Source: Variovorax fucosicus (GTDB lineage Bacteria; Pseudomonadota; Gammaproteobacteria; Burkholderiales; Burkholderiaceae_C). Taken from it: a stretch of 64,000 nt of DNA. The notes beneath the pieces are model-generated. The model was not told the DNA's origin and ran no database searches. It saw only the letters and a program-made list of their open reading frames with translations. Positions 33,288 to 42,380 of the stretch are shown here, in pieces (the stretch's first letter is position 1; every line of letters starts with the position of its first letter). Position numbers and translations under genes: made by a program. The DNA lies in contig NZ_JASZYU010000001.1 in assembly GCF_030316825.1 (NCBI RefSeq), positions 62,001-126,000 of the forward strand, read 5' to 3'.

Positions 33288-34954
33288 GCTTTGGCGAGTG
33301 CGCGGTTCAGGGCTGCGCAAAGGGTGCTGGCATCGGCGCGGCGCCAGCGACCGCAGATGTGTTGATCCGGACGCAGCAGGTAGACCGTGCCGTCCTGCGC
33401 GTCATACCGTTCGGCAGCCAGCGCATGGGCTGCGTCCAGCGGCACGCGCACCGTTGCGACCGGCACGCCGGCGGCGGCTGCTGCGTCCGAGACAGCGCGC
33501 GCTGCATCGCCCGAAGCTGTGCCGGATCCGAACACCAGGGCGGTGAAGCCGGCCCACCGGCTTTGCCGCAGCAGCCAACCGTCCAAGCCATCGGCCGAAA
33601 TCACCGGCGCATCGGAAGCCACGGCGCCTGGCACCATCCGGCCCTTGAAGCCATCGGCATCGGCGGTGTTGAGCGGCGAGCCGTGCAACGTGGCCGGGAC
33701 TGAAAGACGTCCGCTGTTGACGAGGGTTCGCGCGAAGGCGTGCTTCTTCGCGAGCTCGAGCACCGCGTCGCGGAACAGCCGGCTCACCTCGCTCTTGGGC
33801 GTGATGAAGTCGGTGGCACGCGTGGAATTGAGGATGTTCTCGTCGGCGGCGTATTCGCGCTCCTGGCCGTAGCTGTCGAGCAGCGCATCGGGCGCCCTGC
33901 CCTGCACGACGGCGGCCAGCTTCCAGGCCAGGTTCTCTGCATCCTGCACGCCCGAGTTGGCGCCGCGTGCACCGAACGGCGACACGCCGTGCGCCGAATC
34001 GCCTGCAAAGAACACGCGGCCCTGCCGGAACTGGTCCATGCGCAGGCACGAGAAGGTGTAGACGCTCGCCCATTCGAGCTCGAACTGCGCGTCGTCGCCC
34101 AGCAGCGCCTTGACGCGGGGAATGATCTTCTCGGGCTTTTTTTCTTCTTCGGGGTCGGCATCCCAGCCGAGCTGGAAGTCGATGCGCCAGACGTTGTCCG
34201 GCTGCATGTGCAGCAGCACGCTCTGGTTGCGGTGGAACTCCGGATCGAACCAGAACCAGCGCTCGGCCGGCCGGTCGAGCTTCATCTTCACGTCGGCAAT
34301 CAGGAAGCGGTCCTTGAACTGGCGCCCCTTGCTTTCCTGCCCCAACAACTGGCGCATGCTGGAGCGGCCGCCATCGCAGGCCGCGACATAGTCGGCTTCG
34401 AGTTGGTAGGCGCCTTCGGGGGTTTCGACCGTGAGGGTCACGTGGTCCGCATGGCAGGTGACGCCAGCGACCTTGTTCTTCCAGCGCAGATCGATCAATG
34501 GCAACGCCGCCGCACGCTCGGCCAGGAAGCCTTCGACGTAGTACTGCTGCAGGTTGATGAACGCCGGGCGCGCGTGTCCGGCCTCCGGCAACAAGTCGAA
34601 GCTGTAGATCTGCTCGTTCCTGAAGAACACGCGGCCGACGTTCCACGACACGCCCTTGTCGACCATGCGATCGCCGCAGCCGAGCCGGTCGAAGATCTCC
34701 AGCGTGCGCTTGGCAAAGCAGATGGCGCGGGATCCGGTCGACAGCGTGTTGTCGTTGTCGAGCAGAACCACCGGCACGTCCCGCTGGGCCAGGTCGATGG
34801 CCAGCGCCAGGCCGACGGGGCCCGCGCCCACGACGACCACAGGGCGCCGGGCCGGTGTCGCCGCATCCTGGTCAGGATGCCGGGCGTAGTCGAACACCAG
34901 CTTCTGGTAGTCGACGGCGTCTCCCCTGCGCGCGGCAAGTTCGTTCAATTGCAT
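33284..34954 (-). CDS. FAD-dependent aromatic monooxygenase, MhpA/PheA-like
   Basis: A protein of 556 residues. The Rossmann site PVVVVGAGPVGLALAIDLAQR is near residues 40-60, the DG motif region is DYVAACDGGRSSMRQ near residue 200, and the FAD ribityl-binding GDSAHGVSPFGARGANSGVQDAENLAWKL block is near residues 325-355. A thioredoxin-like C-terminal domain follows (about 450-556). Members add one oxygen atom to phenolic acids with NAD(P)H. The ATG at 34954 is preceded by a GGAG site; the longer frame upstream is not supported. It is coupled to DUF2783 and lies 41 bases after the MBL-fold gene. Confidence 0.92.
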   Translation of the reverse strand: MQLNELAARRGDAVDYQKLVFDYARHPDQDAATPARRPVVVVGAGPVGLALAIDLAQRDVPVVLLDNDNTLSTGSRAICFAKRTLEIFDRLGCGDRMVDKGVSWNVGRVFFRNEQIYSFDLLPEAGHARPAFINLQQYYVEGFLAERAAALPLIDLRWKNKVAGVTCHADHVTLTVETPEGAYQLEADYVAACDGGRSSMRQLLGQESKGRQFKDRFLIADVKMKLDRPAERWFWFDPEFHRNQSVLLHMQPDNVWRIDFQLGWDADPEEEKKPEKIIPRVKALLGDDAQFELEWASVYTFSCLRMDQFRQGRVFFAGDSAHGVSPFGARGANSGVQDAENLAWKLAAVVQGRAPDALLDSYGQEREYAADENILNSTRATDFITPKSEVSRLFRDAVLELAKKHAFARTLVNSGRLSVPATLHGSPLNTADADGFKGRMVPGAVASDAPVISADGLDGWLLRQSRWAGFTALVFGSGTASGDAARAVSDAAAAAGVPVATVRVPLDAAHALAAERYDAQDGTVYLLRPDQHICGRWRRADASTLCAALNRALAKA

Positions 34955-34995
34955 GGTTTGTCTCCACTTGCGCGGCTTGTGTTTGCCGCGACGAA

Positions 34996-35958
34996 TCACT
35001 GGCCTTCGAGCGTCTTCCACATTTCAATGTCGCGCTCAGCCGTCCAGATCCTGGGATCGGTGTACTTCGTTGCTTCGTCGTAGCAACGCGTCACGTCGAA
35101 GGGCATGCAGTGCTCGAAGATGACCCAGTGGCCGTACTTGGGCTTGAGCGCGGCAAAGGTGTCCTTGTAGACCGCGTTCAGATCCTTGCCGGCCGCCACG
35201 CCCTGCTGCACGTTGGCATAGACGTCGGCGATGAAGCCGCGCGTTTCGCTGAGCCCCTTGGCCACTTCTTCCGGCGTGGTCAGCGCGGCACCGCGGCCGG
35301 GCACCAGGGCCTTGGGCTGGAGCGCGGCCAGGTTGTCGAGCGTCTGCGGCCAGTCCTTGAAATAGGCGTCGCCGGCGTAGGGCGTCGCGCCGAACTCGAC
35401 CAAGTCGCCCGACAGCAGGGCGCGCTCCTGCGGCAGCCAGACCACCGTGTCGCCCTTGGTGTGGCCGCGGCCGAGCTGCAGCAGTTGCACTTCGAGCTTG
35501 CCGAGCCACAGCGTCATCTTGCCGGTGAAGGTCATCGTGGGCCAGGTCAGGCCTGCGGGCACCGTTTCGACGTTCTGGAACAGGCGCGGGAAGCGGCCGA
35601 TCTCGCTGGCCTTGTCCTGCTCGCCGCGTTCGACGATCAGGTCGCGCGTGTCCTGGCTGGCCAGGATGTGCTCGGCGCCGTAGGCGCTGGCGCCCAGCAC
35701 GCGCACCGCGTGGTAGTGCGTCAGCACCACGTACTTGATGGGTTTGTCTGTCACTTCGCGGATGCGGCGAATCACGTCCGCCGCCATCGCCGGCGTGGCC
35801 TGGGTGTCGGCCACCAGCACCGCGTCGTCGCCAATGACGATGCCGGTGTTCGGGTCGCCTTCGGCCGTGTAGGCCCAGGCGTGCTCCGAGATCTGGCTGA
35901 AGGTGACCTTCTTTTCCTCGAGGTCGGCTTGGCTGGCGAATGTCTTGGTCGTGGTCAT
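34996..35958 (-). CDS. MBL-fold metallohydrolase-like protein, altered HxHxDH
   Basis: A protein of 320 residues with no signal peptide. The MBL fold is clear: GIVIGDDAVLVADTQ (Asp turn), YVVLTHYHAVRVLGA where the HxHxDH motif reads HYHAVR, the second metal loop GRGHTKGDTVVWLP with His, and LLSGDLVEFG with the bridging Asp. The C-terminal metal His region reads PGRGAAL. Two or three ligands of the second metal are therefore lacking, so a mononuclear or altered site is likely. It is the first gene of the monooxygenase operon; the ATG at 35958 has an AAGGAA site. Substrate unknown; ring-cleavage or lactone hydrolysis is conceivable. Confidence 0.88.
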   Translation of the reverse strand: MTTTKTFASQADLEEKKVTFSQISEHAWAYTAEGDPNTGIVIGDDAVLVADTQATPAMAADVIRRIREVTDKPIKYVVLTHYHAVRVLGASAYGAEHILASQDTRDLIVERGEQDKASEIGRFPRLFQNVETVPAGLTWPTMTFTGKMTLWLGKLEVQLLQLGRGHTKGDTVVWLPQERALLSGDLVEFGATPYAGDAYFKDWPQTLDNLAALQPKALVPGRGAALTTPEEVAKGLSETRGFIADVYANVQQGVAAGKDLNAVYKDTFAALKPKYGHWVIFEHCMPFDVTRCYDEATKYTDPRIWTAERDIEMWKTLEGQ

Positions 35959-35979
35959 ACCGGGATTCCTTGAATGCAA

Positions 35980-36130
35980 TAGTTTGTCTTAAGCAAATGT
36001 GTTTGCAGTATGCGCCACGAGTTCGCCTATGGCAAACTAATTAGTACACAGAGAATTAAGTGTTTACCCTTGCAGGCAAGTCCAGGTGTTGTGTTTGGAA
36101 ATGGCAAAGCGCTTTGTCCCAGACAAACTA
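35980..36130. promoter_or_regulatory. divergent promoter region with matched inverted repeats
   Basis: Between the MBL-fold gene (minus) and the IclR gene (plus) the arms TAGTTTGTCT (35980-35989) and AGACAAACTA (36121-36130) are exact reverse complements. A central palindrome ACTAATTAGT lies at 36036-36045. The region is AT-rich compared with its surroundings. The layout fits an IclR-controlled divergent promoter with two distal half-sites. Confidence 0.5.
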
Positions 36131-36161
36131 GACTTGCGGCAGACATCTAGAAAGGCTCGCC

Positions 36162-36977
36162 ATGCGAGACAGCCATCCCGGAGAAGCGGTGAAGGAAGAC
36201 AAGGAACAGCGGGCGGTCCAATCGATCGAGGTGGGAGGCCGCCTGCTCCTCGCCCTGGCCAACAGCCCCACGCCACTGACGCTCAGGGATCTCTCCAGCC
36301 GATCCGCGCTGCCGGCATCGCGCGCGCACCCGTATCTGGTGAGTTTCGGCAAGCTCGGGTTGATCGAGCAGGAGGCCGATTCAGGCCGCTATGCGCTGGG
36401 GCCGGCAGCGCTGCAGTTGGGGCTGACGTGCCTCCATCAGCTGGATCCCGTGCGGGCGGCATGGCCCGTTGCGCAACAGCTCGCCGCATCGACCGGCCAT
36501 GCGGTGGCGCTGGCGGTCTGGGGCAACTTCGGGCCCACCATCATCCGGATGATCGAGGCCCGCGAACCGCTCCACGTCTCGATGCGGGCCGGAACCGTGA
36601 TGTCCATACTCGGCACGGCCACCGGCCGGGCCTTCGCCGGGGTCATGCCGGTCGACCGCCTCGAGAAAGCCATGGCGGTCGCGCTGGGAGACTCGGAACA
36701 CCGGAAAGCGCCACTGCTTGAGGCCCAGTTGGAGGCATTGCAAGAAGCCGCGGCAGAAATCCGCGACCACGGCGTCACACGCGCGGAGGGAAGACCGATT
36801 CCCGGCGTCAACGCCTTCAGCGCCCCTGTCTTCGACCACGAAGGGGAGCCCGTGATCGTCATCACCGCACTGGGCCACCAGGACGGCTTCTCGGGAGACT
36901 GGAACTCCGACGTTGCGGTCGCCGTCCGCAATGCGGCGAAGGAAGTTTCCAGCCGGCTTGGATGGCGCCATATCTGA
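36162..36977 (+). CDS. IclR family transcriptional regulator
   Basis: A protein of 271 residues. The N-terminal winged helix (about residues 15-75) reads SIEVGGRLLLALANSPTPLTLRDLSSRSALPASRAHPYL-like helices with LGLIEQEADSGRYALG as the wing. The effector-binding domain (about 90-265) has GHAVALAVWGNFGPTI and the ligand-side PGVNAFSAPVFDHEGEPVIVITALG strand. IclR proteins sense aromatic or short-chain acids. It is divergent from the monooxygenase operon and is probably its regulator. Confidence 0.92.
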   Translation: MRDSHPGEAVKEDKEQRAVQSIEVGGRLLLALANSPTPLTLRDLSSRSALPASRAHPYLVSFGKLGLIEQEADSGRYALGPAALQLGLTCLHQLDPVRAAWPVAQQLAASTGHAVALAVWGNFGPTIIRMIEAREPLHVSMRAGTVMSILGTATGRAFAGVMPVDRLEKAMAVALGDSEHRKAPLLEAQLEALQEAAAEIRDHGVTRAEGRPIPGVNAFSAPVFDHEGEPVIVITALGHQDGFSGDWNSDVAVAVRNAAKEVSSRLGWRHI

Positions 36978-37014
36978 GCTGCGCACCACGACCGGCTGAT
37001 CACCGCCCGCAACC

Positions 37015-37902
37015 TCACTCTTCGAGGAACAAATCCGCCACCGTCGACCGAAGCCACTGGTTGGCAGGATCCTGCTGGTAGCGCTCGTGCCAGTGCTGCT
37101 TGATCGAGAACGACGGAAACCTGAACGGCGCCGGCAAGGATTTCACCTTTGCAATTTTGACGAGCGTCTCGGCGACGCGCTCCGGAACCGTCGCGACAAG
37201 CTCGGTGTTCGCGAGGAGGTTGCCCACGCCGGGCAAGGTCGGAAGCGAAAGCGCCACCCTTCTTTCGATCCGCTGGCGGGCGAGTGCCTGCTCCACCAGT
37301 TCGTGGCCTGTTCCGGGTGCCGTGATGACGACGTGCTTCTCGCGCTTGAAAAGGCTTTCGGTGAGCCGCTTGCCGATACGTGGATGCGCTCGACTGACGA
37401 CGCAGGCAAAAGTCTGGTCGAACAGTTTCTGCTGGTAGAAGCCCGCTTCCAGTTCAGGCATGAAACCGACGGCCAGGTCGGCCTCTCCGGATTCAAGCAA
37501 TTTGGGCGTGTCCGATGTGATGCGCAGAACATCGACACGAACATCGGGCGCGAGCTTGCCCACCTTGTTGATCAGCGACGGAAGAAACTCGAGGTGACTG
37601 ATGTCCGTCATCGCGATGCGGAAGAGCCGCGACGAGATGGAAGGATCGAAGACCACCTGCTGCTGCATGGCGACTCGCAGAAGTTCCAGCGCCTCCCGCA
37701 ATGGCCGCGCCAGAGCAGCTGCATGCGGCGTGGGCATCATCCCGGCGCCGGTCCGCACGAACAGGGGATCGTTGAACTGCCGGCGCATGCGTGCAAGCGC
37801 GAGGCTCACGGACGTTTGCGGGAGCCCCAGGTTCTCCCCGGCGCGCGAGACACTTCGCGTCTTGTAGACCTCGTCGAACACCATGAGGAGCTTGAGGTCC
37901 AC
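37015..37902 (-). CDS. LysR family regulator, paralogue of the 43.6-kb gene
   Basis: A protein of 295 residues beginning with GTG. The winged helix-turn-helix spans about residues 1-60 (MVFDEVYKTRSVSRAGENLG, SVSLALARMRRQF). The effector domain has MTDISHLEFLPSLINKV, AVGFMPELEAGFYQQKLF and SIKQHWHERYQQD. The same phrases, slightly altered, occur in the LysR gene at 43579-44469, so the two are paralogues of the NahR/NagR-like aromatic-acid type. It ends the gentisate region on one side and lies 14 bases before the FAD oxidoreductase stop. Confidence 0.92.
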   Translation of the reverse strand: MDLKLLMVFDEVYKTRSVSRAGENLGLPQTSVSLALARMRRQFNDPLFVRTGAGMMPTPHAAALARPLREALELLRVAMQQQVVFDPSISSRLFRIAMTDISHLEFLPSLINKVGKLAPDVRVDVLRITSDTPKLLESGEADLAVGFMPELEAGFYQQKLFDQTFACVVSRAHPRIGKRLTESLFKREKHVVITAPGTGHELVEQALARQRIERRVALSLPTLPGVGNLLANTELVATVPERVAETLVKIAKVKSLPAPFRFPSFSIKQHWHERYQQDPANQWLRSTVADLFLEE

Positions 37903-37916
37903 TGTGTCTTTTCCCG

Positions 37917-39269
37917 CTAGCCTTCGATGTAGGCGCCGTCGGCCCGCAATCGCTGCTGAAGCCGAACGACGTCGGTCTCACGCAAAGGAGCGAGACCGGC
38001 ATGGGCCGCAGCAGTGCCGGCCGCCTGCCCCATCACGAAGCAGCCACCGCTTGCGCGCGCAGCCGACTGGCCCTCGTGCGTCATCGATGCACAGCGGCCG
38101 GCCACGAGCAGGTTGTCGACGCCCTGCGGCACCAGCATCCGCCACGGCAGATCGTTGTAGGCGCGACGCTGATCCGTTGGAAAGCGCCATTCAATCTTGC
38201 CGGCCTGGTGCAACTCCATCGGCCACGCGTTGATGCCGATGCTGTCATCAAAGCGCGCGGAGTTGAGGATGTCTTCCCCCGTCAGCGCGTACAGGCCGCC
38301 GATGCGCCGCGTCTCGCGGATGCCCACCTGCGGCGCAATCTCGACGATCTGCGATTCGGCGAATCCCGGCACTTGCTCGCGCAGGAAACGGAAGAAGTCG
38401 ACGATCTGCCGCCGCCCCTCGACTTCGCCCGCGCTCAGTTCGCGCGCGTCCACACCGTTCATCGCGTGGCCCAGCTCGTTCTTCAGCTGCGTGACGTTGG
38501 CGCGCCATTCGGCCGGATGAATCTGGGGCCGCAGGATGGCGCCTTCGCGCGGGAAGTGGTAGCGGCCAGGGAATTCTTCCTGGGCGCGTTCCATGTAGTC
38601 GTTGATGGCCTTGAACTCGCCAACGGCAGCCAGCGCGGCCGGTGCGTCCACATGGCCGACCCGGAACATGGTGGTGGGGAAAAGCCCGCTGCCATGGCCA
38701 TCACCCACCGCATACGGCACGCCGGCAAAGGCAGCCACGTCTGCGTCGCCCGAGCAATCGATGAACACGTTGGCGCGCAGTGCCTGCCGGCCGGACTTGG
38801 TCTCGACCACGAGCGCGGCAAGGCGGGGGCCATCCATCAAGACAGCCGCTGCCTGTGCGTGGAAGAGCAGTTGTACGCCTGAAGCCAGCAACAGCTGGTC
38901 GGCGGCACATTTGTACGCCGAGGTGTCATAGCTGCGCACGCGTATGCGGCCGCCCATCCCGTCTTGCGGACGGTTGAGGCCACCGAGGGACTCGATGCGC
39001 GACAGCAGCTCGTCGACGACGCCATGCACCAGCTGGTGCATCTCGCCATCGCGCTGGCCGTACAGCCCCGCGAAGTTCGTGACGCCGCCGGCAGTGCCCA
39101 TGCCCCCAAGGAAGCCATAGCGCTCCACAAGCAACGTGCGCGCCCCATGTCTGGCAGCGCTGACCGCCGCAGCAAGCCCGGCGGGCCCGCCGCCGACCAC
39201 CACGACATCGTATTCACCATAGACCGGCAGCGCGCGTGCCGGTTCCTGCACTGTGTCCATCGTGTTCAT
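37917..39269 (-). CDS. FAD-dependent oxidoreductase (PF12831-like)
   Basis: A protein of 450 residues from MNTMDTVQEPA. The dinucleotide site is DVVVVGGGPAGLAAAVSAARHG near residues 21-42, followed by LLVERYGFLGGMGTAGGVTNF, then FIDCSGDADVAAFAGV near residue 170, and the C-terminal FAD-closing GVDNLLVAGRCASMTHEGQSAAR. This arrangement is typical of the FAD-dependent oxidoreductases linked to catabolic operons. The start overlaps the preceding receptor stop (ATGA). No specific substrate can be named. Confidence 0.88.
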   Translation of the reverse strand: MNTMDTVQEPARALPVYGEYDVVVVGGGPAGLAAAVSAARHGARTLLVERYGFLGGMGTAGGVTNFAGLYGQRDGEMHQLVHGVVDELLSRIESLGGLNRPQDGMGGRIRVRSYDTSAYKCAADQLLLASGVQLLFHAQAAAVLMDGPRLAALVVETKSGRQALRANVFIDCSGDADVAAFAGVPYAVGDGHGSGLFPTTMFRVGHVDAPAALAAVGEFKAINDYMERAQEEFPGRYHFPREGAILRPQIHPAEWRANVTQLKNELGHAMNGVDARELSAGEVEGRRQIVDFFRFLREQVPGFAESQIVEIAPQVGIRETRRIGGLYALTGEDILNSARFDDSIGINAWPMELHQAGKIEWRFPTDQRRAYNDLPWRMLVPQGVDNLLVAGRCASMTHEGQSAARASGGCFVMGQAAGTAAAHAGLAPLRETDVVRLQQRLRADGAYIEG

Positions 39270-40288
39270 TGGAGCTTGATTCCGCTGGCGGAAATGATGC
39301 GCTGCATGGTCTTCGACTCGGCCGCAACGCGGGCCTGCAGGGCGGTCGCTGATGCAGTTGCCGGCGCCTGCCAGCCCTGATTGAAGAGCTGCTGCCGTAC
39401 GGCGGCATCCTGCAACACGCCTGGCAACACAGCGGCCAGACGCGATTTGGCTGCGGCGCTGAGCTTGGCCGGGCCAACGAGTGCAGTCCAGACCTCGAGC
39501 TCGAAATCCTTCACGCCTGCGTCGGCCAGTGGCGGAATGTCCGGGGCGAGCGTGCTGCGCCCGGTCGTCAGGCCGATGGCCTTGAGCTTGCCCGCATTGA
39601 TTTGCGGCAGCGCCACGCCGGGCGGCACCAGCGCCATCTCGACCTGCTTGCCGAGCATCGCCGTCACCACCTGCGGATTGCCTTGGTACGGCACATGCAT
39701 CGCGCCCATGCCGGGCACTCGCGTCTTCAGCAGCTCCATGCCCAGGTGCCCAACCGAGCCGGCACCCACGGAGCCATAAGACCACTTCTCGCCGGCCGAC
39801 CGGGCTGCATCGATGAACGCCTTGCCGCTCGGTGCCGCTGCCTGTGCAACGAGGATCAGTGGCGCAGTCCCGACCATCGCGAGATACGTGAAATCAGTCG
39901 CCGGCTCGTAAGGCAGCTTGGGATACAGCATCTTGGCCGAGGTCAGGTTGCCGTTGATGACGATGCCCAGCGTGTGGTCGTCCGTGGCCTTGGCGATCTG
40001 ATCGGCGGCGATGTTGCCGGATGCACCGGCCTTGTTGTCCACGATCACCGGTTGGCCGAGGGCTTTCGAAAGCGGCTCGGCAATGGCGCGGGCGGCGCCG
40101 TCGGGCGTGGAGCCGCCGGGAAATCCGACGAGCAGCCGAAGTGGCTTGGTTGGCCAGCCGACAGCCTGTGGCTGTGCAGAGGCAACGGGTGCTCCACATG
40201 CGAGCAGGACAGCCAGCGCGCCGAGGTGCGCGGCCAGATTCAAGGACATGGGGTGCCTGCCGCAAGTACGCGGGTCTGAGTGGTTCAT
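39266..40288 (-). CDS. Bug/TctC tripartite transporter receptor (3)
   Basis: A protein of 340 residues. The ATG at 40288 has a good GGAGACACG leader; a second ATG fourteen codons later directly precedes the hydrophobic signal (LNLAAHLGALAVLLACG) and could also be used. Bug motifs are LRLLVGFPGGSTPDGAARAIAE, VIVDNKAGASGNIAADQIA, MHVPYQGNPQVVTAMLGKQ and a C-terminal helix. It precedes the FAD oxidoreductase with a four-base overlap and follows the 3-hydroxybenzoate hydroxylase gene by 112 bases, so it probably supplies an aromatic or dicarboxylic acid to these enzymes. Confidence 0.9.
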   Translation of the reverse strand: MNHSDPRTCGRHPMSLNLAAHLGALAVLLACGAPVASAQPQAVGWPTKPLRLLVGFPGGSTPDGAARAIAEPLSKALGQPVIVDNKAGASGNIAADQIAKATDDHTLGIVINGNLTSAKMLYPKLPYEPATDFTYLAMVGTAPLILVAQAAAPSGKAFIDAARSAGEKWSYGSVGAGSVGHLGMELLKTRVPGMGAMHVPYQGNPQVVTAMLGKQVEMALVPPGVALPQINAGKLKAIGLTTGRSTLAPDIPPLADAGVKDFELEVWTALVGPAKLSAAAKSRLAAVLPGVLQDAAVRQQLFNQGWQAPATASATALQARVAAESKTMQRIISASGIKLQ

Positions 40289-40400
40289 CGTGTCTCCGTA
40301 ATGTGTATTCACGAGGGTGCGTGGAGCCCCTGGTGCATGAAGGTTAGGCGTGGAACACCATTGCGGCAATGGCATGGATCGAATATCGGTCAGCAGGATC

Positions 40401-41615
40401 CTAAATAGTGACTCCGGCGTCGAGGCATCGCTCGGCACGCCAGTCATAAAGCCACTCGAGCGCATCGTAGAAGCGCTCCTGGCTTCGACCCGTCCACAGG
40501 CTGTTGCGAACCAGTCGATCCACGCCCTTCGCGTGATAGATGCGCCCCATCTCGCGCACCGCCAGCACGACCCGTGCCGTGCGGGCGATGCGCGCCGACT
40601 CATAAAGCCGGAACGCATCTGCAAAGCTGCGGGTTCTTTCGACTGCAGCAGCCAGCGTGACTGCGTCTTCCATGGCCATGCATGCGCCCTGCGCCAGATA
40701 CTGCATCATCGGATGGGCCGCGTCTCCGAGCAGCGTGGCGCAGCCCTCGCTCCACCGTTCGACGGGTTCCCGATCGGCCGTGCTCCAGCGCCGCCAGGTT
40801 GTCGGTCGGTCCAGGAGCTGCCGGGGCTTTGCATGCACGCCCTTGAAGTACGACAGCACCTCTTCCTTGCTGCCATCGCTCACGCCCCACTCCTCCTTCT
40901 CCCGGCTGTGGAAGGTCACGACGAGGTTGTACTGTTCGCCGCCGCGCAACGGGTAGTGCACCAGGTGGCAGTCGGGGCCGGCCCACACCACCGGGGCGTT
41001 CCATTGAAGATCCTTCGGCATGTCTTCGGCCGGAACCACGGCGCGGTAGACCACATGCCCTGAAACACGCGGCGCGTCCCCCAGGAGGCGGGTGCGCACG
41101 ACCGACTTCACGCCGTCGCAGCCGATCAAGGCCGCGCCCTTGAAGATCCTGCCGTCCGAGGCCGTGGCCGATGCGCCGTCGTCATCGATGTGCACCGACT
41201 CGATCCGCGCGCCGACATGCAGCTTCACGAGCGCGCTGGCCTGGGCCGCGGCATACAGCGCGCCATGCAGATCGGCCCGATGGCTGACCGCGTAGGGGTT
41301 CTTGAAGCGGGCCCGAAAGGCGTCGCCCACCGCAACGGACGCGACCTCCCTGCAATCGACGGCGTCCATCATGACCAGACGCTCGTTGAAAACTGCTTTC
41401 TGCCGAACCTGCTCGCCAACGCCCAGGGCATCGAGCGCTGCGAAGGCGTTCGGCCCCAGTTGAAGGCCCGCACCGATCTCAGCGATCTCGGCGCTCTGCT
41501 CCAGAAGCTCGACGGGCTGCCCGAGCTTGGCCAGCGCCAGTGCGCAGGCAAGTCCCCCGATGCCGCCTCCGGCAACGATCACGGGCGGCCTTGTGGTGTC
41601 CATATGGGTAGTCAT
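40401..41615 (-). CDS. 3-hydroxybenzoate 6-hydroxylase
   Basis: A protein of 404 residues, a single-component FAD monooxygenase. The Rossmann motif PVIVAGGGIGGLACALALAKLG is near residues 11-32, then the DG region GCDGVKSVVRTRLLG near 170, and the FAD block GDAAHPMMQYLAQGACMAMEDA near residue 291, nearly the same as in known 3-hydroxybenzoate 6-hydroxylases; YPLRGGEQYN is also shared with them. It converts 3-hydroxybenzoate to gentisate using NADH and O2. The fumarylpyruvate hydrolase and gentisate dioxygenase genes upstream strongly support this choice over salicylate 1-hydroxylase. Confidence 0.87.
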   Translation of the reverse strand: MTTHMDTTRPPVIVAGGGIGGLACALALAKLGQPVELLEQSAEIAEIGAGLQLGPNAFAALDALGVGEQVRQKAVFNERLVMMDAVDCREVASVAVGDAFRARFKNPYAVSHRADLHGALYAAAQASALVKLHVGARIESVHIDDDGASATASDGRIFKGAALIGCDGVKSVVRTRLLGDAPRVSGHVVYRAVVPAEDMPKDLQWNAPVVWAGPDCHLVHYPLRGGEQYNLVVTFHSREKEEWGVSDGSKEEVLSYFKGVHAKPRQLLDRPTTWRRWSTADREPVERWSEGCATLLGDAAHPMMQYLAQGACMAMEDAVTLAAAVERTRSFADAFRLYESARIARTARVVLAVREMGRIYHAKGVDRLVRNSLWTGRSQERFYDALEWLYDWRAERCLDAGVTI

Positions 41616-41636
41616 TCCGCATCCACCTGTGCCGAC

Positions 41637-42341
41637 TCAGGCGATCCGCACCGTCAGCGGCTCGAGGCCGTCGACGTGGACCGAGAGGGTCTGGCCGGCC
41701 ACCACCGCACCTACGCCTTCCGGCGTGCCGGTGAAGATGAGGTCGCCGGGCTCCAGTGCGAACAGCGTCGAGAGATTGGCGATGATTTCATCGACCGACC
41801 AGATGAGGTGGGACACATCGCTCTTCTGCTTGACCTTGCCATCCACTTCGAGCGTGATGGCACCCGAGGTGATGGCGCCACCGTCCTTGATGCGACGGAT
41901 CGGTGCGATCGGCGCCGAGAGATCGAAGGCCTTGCCCACTTCCCATGGGCGGCCTTTTTCGCGGGCAGCGATCTGCAGGTCGCGGCGTGTCATGTCCAGG
42001 CCGACCGCATAGCCATAGATCAGCTCGGCTGCCTTTTCTGCGGGCACGTCCCGCCCGCTCTTGCCGATCGCCACGACGAGTTCGGCCTCGAAGTGGTAGT
42101 TCTGCGTTTGCGAGGGATACGGCAAGGTGGCGGTCGCGCCTGCCTCGACCGGAATCACCGACGCATCGTCGTTGGGCTTGCAGAAAAAGAACGGCGGCTC
42201 CCGATCCGGATCGAAACCCATCTCGCGGGCATGTGCCGCGTAGTTGCGGCCCACGCAGTACACGCGCCGCACAGGAAAGAGATCGTCCGACCCGGCGACG
42301 GGAATGCCCACGATGGACATGGGCGTGATGACAAAGGACAT
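41637..42341 (-). CDS. fumarylpyruvate hydrolase (FAH family)
   Basis: A protein of 234 residues of the fumarylacetoacetate hydrolase superfamily, NagK-like. Motifs are VYCVGRNYAAHAREMG near residue 27, PPFFFCKPNDDA, the metal-binding HFEAELVVAIG near residue 84, YGYAVGLDMTRRDLQ, KAFDLSAPIAP, and LEPGDLIFTGTPEGVGAV near residue 196. It hydrolyses fumarylpyruvate to fumarate and pyruvate, the last step of the gentisate pathway. It lies 21 bases before the hydroxylase and 39 after the dioxygenase. Confidence 0.9.
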   Translation of the reverse strand: MSFVITPMSIVGIPVAGSDDLFPVRRVYCVGRNYAAHAREMGFDPDREPPFFFCKPNDDASVIPVEAGATATLPYPSQTQNYHFEAELVVAIGKSGRDVPAEKAAELIYGYAVGLDMTRRDLQIAAREKGRPWEVGKAFDLSAPIAPIRRIKDGGAITSGAITLEVDGKVKQKSDVSHLIWSVDEIIANLSTLFALEPGDLIFTGTPEGVGAVVAGQTLSVHVDGLEPLTVRIA

Positions 42342-42380
42342 GTGTACTTCTCGAAGAAAAAGGGAGGAATGGATTGACGA

